Translations under genes and position numbers: made by a program
The notes under the pieces: model-generated
What the model saw: only the letters and a program-made list of their open reading frames with translations
Databases searched by the model: none
Told to the model about the DNA's origin: nothing
NCBI GenBank assembly: GCA_965217015.1
Contig: OZ244224.1
Location: 1,054,001-1,118,000 of the forward strand
Length of the DNA: 64,000 nucleotides
From: JAYQKL01 sp038142705
Lineage (GTDB): Bacteria; Pseudomonadota; Alphaproteobacteria; RS24
Direction of reading: 5' to 3'
Part shown: positions 61,795-64,000 of the stretch, one piece after another
How positions within the stretch are numbered: the first letter of the stretch is position 1
Layout of the letters: the number at the start of each line of letters is the position of its first letter

Positions 61795-62805
61795 TTAGTT
61801 TTTCTCTTGGTCAACCAACTTATTGGCCGCAATCCATGGCATTTTTGACCGCAAATCAGCGCCGACGGCCTCGATTGGATGCGCCGCAGAAGCTTTGCGC
61901 ATTTCTTTAATTTCTTCCTGCCCGCCTTGCATCCAGCGATCGGTAAATTTACCGGTTTGAATATCTTCCAAAATACGCTTCATTTCAGCTTTGGTTTCAC
62001 CGGTCACAACGCGTGGGCCAGAAACATATTCACCAAATTCAGCCGTATTTGAAATCGAGTAATTCATATTGGCAATGCCGCCTTCATAAATCAGGTCAAC
62101 AATCAGCTTGACCTCGTGCAGGCACTCAAAATAGGCCATTTCAGGCGGGTAGCCAGCCTCTGTCAGGGTTTCATAACCAGCTTTGATAAGCTCAACAACA
62201 CCGCCGCACAAAACTGCCTGCTCGCCAAATAAATCGGTCTCGCACTCATCACGGAAGGTCGTTTCAATAATACCAGAACGCCCGCCGCCAACGCCGCATG
62301 CATAAGACAGCGCCAAATCGCGCGCGGTGCCAGAAGCATCTTGTGCTACCGCAACCAAACATGGCACGCCGCCACCTCTGACATATTCACCCCGCACCGT
62401 ATGACCCGGCCCTTTTGGCGCCACCATAGAAACATCTAAATCAGGGCGCGCCTGAATTAAACCAAAGTGAATAGACAGACCATGCGCAAACATCAATGTG
62501 CCGCCTTGGCGCAAATTGTCAGCAATATCTGCATTATAAATATCTTTTTGCAGCTCATCAGGCGTCAAAATCATCACCACATCAGCCCAAGCTGCGGCTT
62601 CAGCAATGGTTTTCACTTCCAGCCCCTCAGCTTCAGCTTTTGCTGTTGAAGCTGAGCCAGCACGCAAACCAACACAGACTTGCTCTACGCCGCTATCGCG
62701 CAAGTTCAAAATATGAGCATGGCCTTGTGAACCATAACCAATAACAGCCACTTTTTTGGCCTTAATCAGTTCCAAATCCGCATCGCGGTCATACAGCATT
62801 TCCAT
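61795..62805 (-). CDS. ilvC: Ketol-acid reductoisomerase (class I)
   Basis: IlvC converts acetolactate or acetohydroxybutyrate to dihydroxy acids with NADPH and Mg2+. The 336-residue protein has the NAD(P) site VAVIGYGSQGHAHILNLRDSG, cofactor loop GLRAGSASTAKAEAEG (Arg and Ser residues favour NADPH), APKGPGHTVRGEYVRGGGVP and metal ligands in ETFRDECETDLFGEQ. GAGGAG box. Followed by a strong terminator. Confidence 0.96.
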   Translation of the reverse strand: MEMLYDRDADLELIKAKKVAVIGYGSQGHAHILNLRDSGVEQVCVGLRAGSASTAKAEAEGLEVKTIAEAAAWADVVMILTPDELQKDIYNADIADNLRQGGTLMFAHGLSIHFGLIQARPDLDVSMVAPKGPGHTVRGEYVRGGGVPCLVAVAQDASGTARDLALSYACGVGGGRSGIIETTFRDECETDLFGEQAVLCGGVVELIKAGYETLTEAGYPPEMAYFECLHEVKLIVDLIYEGGIANMNYSISNTAEFGEYVSGPRVVTGETKAEMKRILEDIQTGKFTDRWMQGGQEEIKEMRKASAAHPIEAVGADLRSKMPWIAANKLVDQEKN

Positions 62806-62858
62806 TTAATATCTCCTCGGAAACTAAAATTTGAAAAACATTGACGCTCTTATAGACC

Positions 62859-63365
62859 CTACAGCGCGTCAATGCCACGAGAAATTGCAGCCACGCCTGT
62901 GCGTGACACATCTTTTAACCCAAGCGGGCGCATCAGATTAACAAAAGCATCAATCTTATTGGGCGCGCCTGTGAGTTCAAACACGAAAGACTCATGCGTG
63001 GTATCAACCACATTGGCACGAAATACCTGTGAGACACGCAAGGCTTCCACGCGCTTTTCTCCCGCACCAACAACCTTAACCAATGCCAGCTCCCGCTCCA
63101 CCGAATCCGTTTCAACGGTCAGGTCAACAACCGACACAACCGGCACCAGCCGCATAAGCTGATGCTTAATCTGCTCAATAATTTGCGGCGAGCCTGATGT
63201 CACAATCGTGATGCGCGAAATATGCGCCTGCCCATCAACCTCTGCCACGGTGAGGCTTTCAATATTATAACCACGCCCTGAAAACAGCCCAATCACCCGC
63301 GCCAGCACGCCAGCTTGGTTTTGAACCAAAACAGAAAGCGTATGGATTTCAATCTCTTGTGACAT
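62859..63365 (-). CDS. ilvH: Acetolactate synthase small (regulatory) subunit
   Basis: A 168-residue regulatory subunit with an N-terminal ACT domain (HTLSVLVQNQAGVLARVIGLFSGRGYNIESLTVAEVD, given in key part LARVIGLFSGRGYNI) that binds valine, and a C-terminal ALS_ss domain. The ATG at 63365 follows AAGAGAG; a GTG at 63371 is possible. It follows the large subunit by 20 bases and precedes ilvC by 53. Confidence 0.95.
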   Translation of the reverse strand: MSQEIEIHTLSVLVQNQAGVLARVIGLFSGRGYNIESLTVAEVDGQAHISRITIVTSGSPQIIEQIKHQLMRLVPVVSVVDLTVETDSVERELALVKVVGAGEKRVEALRVSQVFRANVVDTTHESFVFELTGAPNKIDAFVNLMRPLGLKDVSRTGVAAISRGIDAL

Positions 63366-63385
63366 ATTCACTCTCTTACCAGCGC

Positions 63386-64000
63386 TTAAACCAGCGCTTT
63401 TCCTTCTTCTGAGATTTCAACATCAGAGGCACTTCCCCCTGCCAAAATCATTTCATTATGGGCCTTACCCGAAGGTATCATGGGGAAACAATTTTCCTCT
63501 TTGGTCACAATGCAATCAAAAATTACCGGGCCATCAGTCGCCAGCATTTCTTCAATCGCCTTGTCAAGTTCCTCAGGCGTTTGCGCCCGCAAACCTGTCG
63601 CACCAAACGCTTCTGCCATTTTCACAAAATCTGGCAGGGCTTCAGAATATGAATGCGCATAGCGACCACCATGCAGCAATTCCTGCCATTGGCGCACCAT
63701 GCCCATATATTCATTATTCAAAATGAAAATTTTAATCGGCAAGCGATATTGAATGGCGGTGGACATTTCCTGCAAAGTCATTTGCACAGAAGCCTCGCCC
63801 GCAATATCAATCACCAACGCATCTGGGTGCGCGATTTGCACACCGACAGCGGCTGGCACGCCATAACCCATTGTTCCCAAACCACCAGAGGTCATCCAGC
63901 GATTGGGCTCATCAAAATGATAATGTTGCGCCGCCCACATTTGGTGCTGGCCTACTTCTGTCGTGATAAAAGTTTTGCGGTCTTTGGTCATCTCATAAAG
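63386..64000 (-). CDS. ilvB: Acetolactate synthase large subunit, C-terminal part (cut by window edge)
   Basis: The last 205 codons of the ThDP-dependent catalytic subunit. Visible: TTEVGQHQMWAAQHY, MTSGGLGTMGYGVPAAVG, the ThDP-binding DIAGEASVQM ... ILNNEYMGMVRQWQ (GDGS-N type with GEAS here), and GPVIFDCIVTKEENCFPMIP. The start lies beyond base 64000. The gene could also be called ilvI. First of the visible ilv genes, upstream of ilvH. Confidence 0.94.
   Translation of the reverse strand, partial: LYEMTKDRKTFITTEVGQHQMWAAQHYHFDEPNRWMTSGGLGTMGYGVPAAVGVQIAHPDALVIDIAGEASVQMTLQEMSTAIQYRLPIKIFILNNEYMGMVRQWQELLHGGRYAHSYSEALPDFVKMAEAFGATGLRAQTPEELDKAIEEMLATDGPVIFDCIVTKEENCFPMIPSGKAHNEMILAGGSASDVEISEEGKALV

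Noticed and set aside
1..64000. CRISPR arrays, insertion sequences, prophage genes or rRNA
   Set aside because: No regularly spaced repeats, transposase, phage structural gene or rRNA sequence was seen in the window.

Overview
The window looks like the chromosome of a marine-type alphaproteobacterium with moderate, slightly AT-rich composition. Evidence: a Shemin-type 5-aminolevulinate synthase, split FGAM synthase (purS-purQ-purL), petABC cytochrome bc1, alphaproteobacterial small families (DUF3126, DUF1285, DUF6111), leuA next to mreBCD-mrdA-rodA, and very compact gene spacing with many ATGA/TGATG overlaps. A SAR116- or Parvibaculales-like bacterium would fit, but sequence reading alone cannot fix the genus. 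No IS element, prophage, CRISPR array or rRNA gene was seen.

Layout: 1-4325 is the end of a probable defence island: a DUF1156 DNA methylase (cut by the left edge) translationally coupled to a 1163-aa SNF2-type helicase with a C-terminal DUF3883 domain, lying directly 3' of tRNA-Thr(UGU). 4.6-15.9 kb holds housekeeping and detoxification genes (trhO, two GSTs, cytochrome b561 and cytochrome c', nadK, MFS, DksA-like, nitroreductase, MATE, thrS, yidD). 16.2-17.8 kb is a small accessory patch with two nuclease-fold-like proteins (DUF4268 and an unnamed PD-(D/E)XK-like protein). 17.8-31 kb carries a NifU-like scaffold gene, cysS, folE-hisI, rhomboid, a GMC oxidoreductase, gamma carbonic anhydrase, cysE, an M20 amidohydrolase, tRNA-Leu(UAA), map and radC. 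31.1-39.6 kb is a purine block (purB-C-S-Q-L) followed by bolA-grxD, rplY, pth and ychF. 40.7-44.3 kb is petABC facing hemF. 44.3-48.8 kb is a coupled GNAT-DUF1285-Nudix-DUF6111-cca set plus a Ca/Na exchanger. 49-53 kb has hemA-hemH, cspA and grxC. 53.2-64 kb is elongasome genes downstream of leuA, then a LysR regulator and ilvC-ilvH-ilvB (branched-chain amino acids).

The most interesting signals are RNA-level: (i) a 5' leader of folE that can form an H-type pseudoknot whose 3' strand can instead pair with the folE ribosome-binding site; (ii) a promoter plus three-way-junction leader before rplY; (iii) a compact orphan small RNA with its own promoter and terminator near 48.9 kb; (iv) a leucine-rich leader peptide (four consecutive Leu codons) with alternative stems before leuA, whose transcript may run on into the cell-shape genes; and (v) an operator-like palindrome in the same promoter region. 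The defence island edge and the nuclease-like pair are the best candidates for undescribed protein systems, but the first is truncated by the window.
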